A program made the position numbers and the translations under genes. The notes under the pieces were generated by a model, which was not told the origin of the DNA, did not search any database, and saw only the letters and a program-made list of their open reading frames with translations. Positions 4,337-5,648 of a DNA stretch of 5,648 nt are shown piece by piece. Each line of letters begins with the position of its first letter. The first letter of the stretch is position 1. Source of the stretch: Armatimonadota bacterium (GTDB lineage: Bacteria > Armatimonadota > UBA10988 > DTZQ01); the NCBI GenBank assembly GCA_012961305.1, contig DTZQ01000368.1, positions 1 through 5,648 of the forward strand, written 5' to 3'.

Positions 4337-5648
4337 ATGGCTAAAAAGTACGTGTACCTTTTTGAGGAGGGCAACAAAGACCTGAAGAACCTCTTGGGGG
4401 GTAAAGGGGCCAACCTGGCGGAAATGACCAACCTCGGGTTGCCCGTTCCCTATGGGTTCACTATCACTACCGAAGCCTGTATTGAGTACTTGAACTCCGA
4501 CCCGCCGCAACCGCCGGAGGGTTTAGAGGAACAGGTGCAGGAGGCCCTTAAGCAGTTGGAAAGAAAGGCCGGGCGCAGGTTAGGAGACCCGGAAAATCCT
4601 CTGCTGGTGTCCGTTCGTTCCGGGGCTCGGGCCAGCATGCCGGGAATGATGGACACGGTGCTAAATTTGGGCTTAAACGACCAAACGGTACAGGGGCTGG
4701 CTCGGTTAACCGGCGACGAACGGTTCGCTTACGATTCTTACCGCCGCTTCATCATGATGTTCAGTGACGTGGTGTTATCTGGCATTTACTTCCCTAACGC
4801 TACTGAGGACAACCCCTCGCCGCTACGACGGGAGGTGTTTGAGGAACGTCTCAGGGAGGGCAAGGCCCGGTGGGGAGTAAGGGAAGACCCCGAACTGCCG
4901 GCCGAAGCGCTGAAGGAGTTATGCGCGGAGTACAAGGAGATAGTGCGGGAGGCAACGGGACGGGAGTTTCCTTCCGACCCGCAGGAGCAACTCCGTTTAG
5001 GCATTGAGGCTGTGTTTCGCTCTTGGAACAACCCGCGGGCAAAGACTTACCGCCGATTGCGCAACATCCCCGACGATTGGGGAACTGCGGTGAACGTGCA
5101 AATGATGGTCTTCGGAAATATGGGGGACGACTCCGGCACTGGCGTAGCCTTTACTCGCGACCCGGCTACAGGCGAGGACCAACTGTATGCCGAATACCTG
5201 CCCAATGCGCAAGGTGAGGATGTAGTGGCTGGAGTGCGCACGCCCCAGGATATTGATTGGTTGGCGAAGAATTTCCCGGAAGTGCATCAGCAGTTCGCGG
5301 AAATTGCCAAACAGTTGGAACGGCATTACCATGACATGCAGGACGTGGAGTTCACCGTGGAAAGGGGTAAACTGTGGATGCTCCAGACCCGCAACGGTAA
5401 ACGTACCGGCCAGGCCGCCCTCAAAATTGCCGTGGATATGCTGGAGCAGGGGTTGCTGAAGGACCATCGGGAGGCCCTTCTGCAAGTCGAAAATGCGGGG
5501 GATATAGAGCAGGTTTTGCATCCTCAGTTCGACGAGAAGGCCCGTCCCCAAGCTATCGCCAAAGGAGTCAATGCCTCTCCCGGAGCGGGAGTGGGACGGG
5601 CAGTCTTCAGCGCCGATGAGGCGGCGCGGCGGGGGGGGCGGGAGAAAA
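4337..5648 (+). CDS. ppdK: Pyruvate, phosphate dikinase, N-terminal half (cut by window edge)
   Basis: PPDK interconverts pyruvate + ATP + phosphate with PEP + AMP + pyrophosphate, serving gluconeogenesis or pyrophosphate-linked glycolysis in the cytosol. The 437 residues present are about half of the usual 870-900 and remain open to the last base. The start MAKKYVYLFEEGNKDLKNLL is typical of the family. The nucleotide-binding half is intact: GGKGANLAEM (21-30, Lys23), VSVRSGARASMPGMMDT (91-107, Arg94), FAYDSYRRF (130-138), WGTAVNVQMMVFGN (248-261), SGTGVAFTRDP (266-276) and DVEF...LQTR with D336, E338, Q350 and R352. ASPGAGVGRAVF (413-424) begins the swivelling domain; its phosphorylated His and the PEP/pyruvate barrel lie beyond the window. 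ATG 4337 is chosen by similarity, and TTG 4325 would add LRTS. An 84-base spacer separates it from rqcP. No clear own promoter was seen, so it may be read through from upstream. Confidence 0.95.
   Translation, partial: MAKKYVYLFEEGNKDLKNLLGGKGANLAEMTNLGLPVPYGFTITTEACIEYLNSDPPQPPEGLEEQVQEALKQLERKAGRRLGDPENPLLVSVRSGARASMPGMMDTVLNLGLNDQTVQGLARLTGDERFAYDSYRRFIMMFSDVVLSGIYFPNATEDNPSPLRREVFEERLREGKARWGVREDPELPAEALKELCAEYKEIVREATGREFPSDPQEQLRLGIEAVFRSWNNPRAKTYRRLRNIPDDWGTAVNVQMMVFGNMGDDSGTGVAFTRDPATGEDQLYAEYLPNAQGEDVVAGVRTPQDIDWLAKNFPEVHQQFAEIAKQLERHYHDMQDVEFTVERGKLWMLQTRNGKRTGQAALKIAVDMLEQGLLKDHREALLQVENAGDIEQVLHPQFDEKARPQAIAKGVNASPGAGVGRAVFSADEAARRGGREK

Noticed and set aside
4997..5551. Minus-strand open frame opposite ppdK
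   Set aside because: It is a shadow of the strongly conserved PPDK coding frame, and no domain or ribosome site was seen.

Overview
The window reads as one rightward gene cluster on the + strand of a bacterial chromosome. It starts with a non-coding leader of about 320 bases. Four complete genes follow, packed tightly together: a GAF-GAF-GGDEF diguanylate cyclase, a PrsA/SurA-type foldase lipoprotein, MazG, and an S4-domain RqcP/YabO-like protein. After an 84-base spacer the 5' half of pyruvate, phosphate dikinase runs off the right edge. No credible gene was found on the minus strand, and there is no tRNA, rRNA, CRISPR array or insertion sequence.

Organism: the foldase, mazG and rqcP/yabO order resembles the prsA - spoVT - mazG - hup - yabO neighbourhood of Gram-positive, Firmicutes-type bacteria. 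Here spoVT, hup, yabP, yabQ and divIC are absent from their usual places. Strong GGAGG-type ribosome sites, a lipobox signal peptide, PPDK and moderately high GC fit a (possibly thermophilic, anaerobic) Firmicutes-related lineage or a neighbouring phylum such as Armatimonadota. This placement is inference.

Layout: bases 1-321 hold a perfect 7-bp tandem repeat (14-39), a long-armed inverted repeat (54-92), a degenerate block with 7-base periodicity (83-124) and a good extended -10 sigma70-type promoter (241-269). Genes 1 to 4 are separated by 3, -4 and -1 bases, so they look translationally coupled and probably form one transcript. The spacer before ppdK (4253-4336) holds a nested stem-loop (4256-4302). 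It also carries a second 7-base-periodic block that shares 14 identical bases, AGGGTTGAATGCTT, with the leader.

How the genes fit: the cyclase senses a signal through two GAF domains and would make c-di-GMP. The foldase assists proteins outside the membrane. MazG removes unwanted NTPs, releasing pyrophosphate. RqcP supports alanine tailing of stalled nascent chains. PPDK interconverts pyruvate and PEP and can use pyrophosphate in the glycolytic direction. A shared theme of stress response, quality control and pyrophosphate economy is possible but unproven. The most interesting points are the paired heptad-periodic intergenic elements, the loss of both expected catalytic histidines in the foldase's parvulin domain, and a coding duplication that doubles as the mazG ribosome site.
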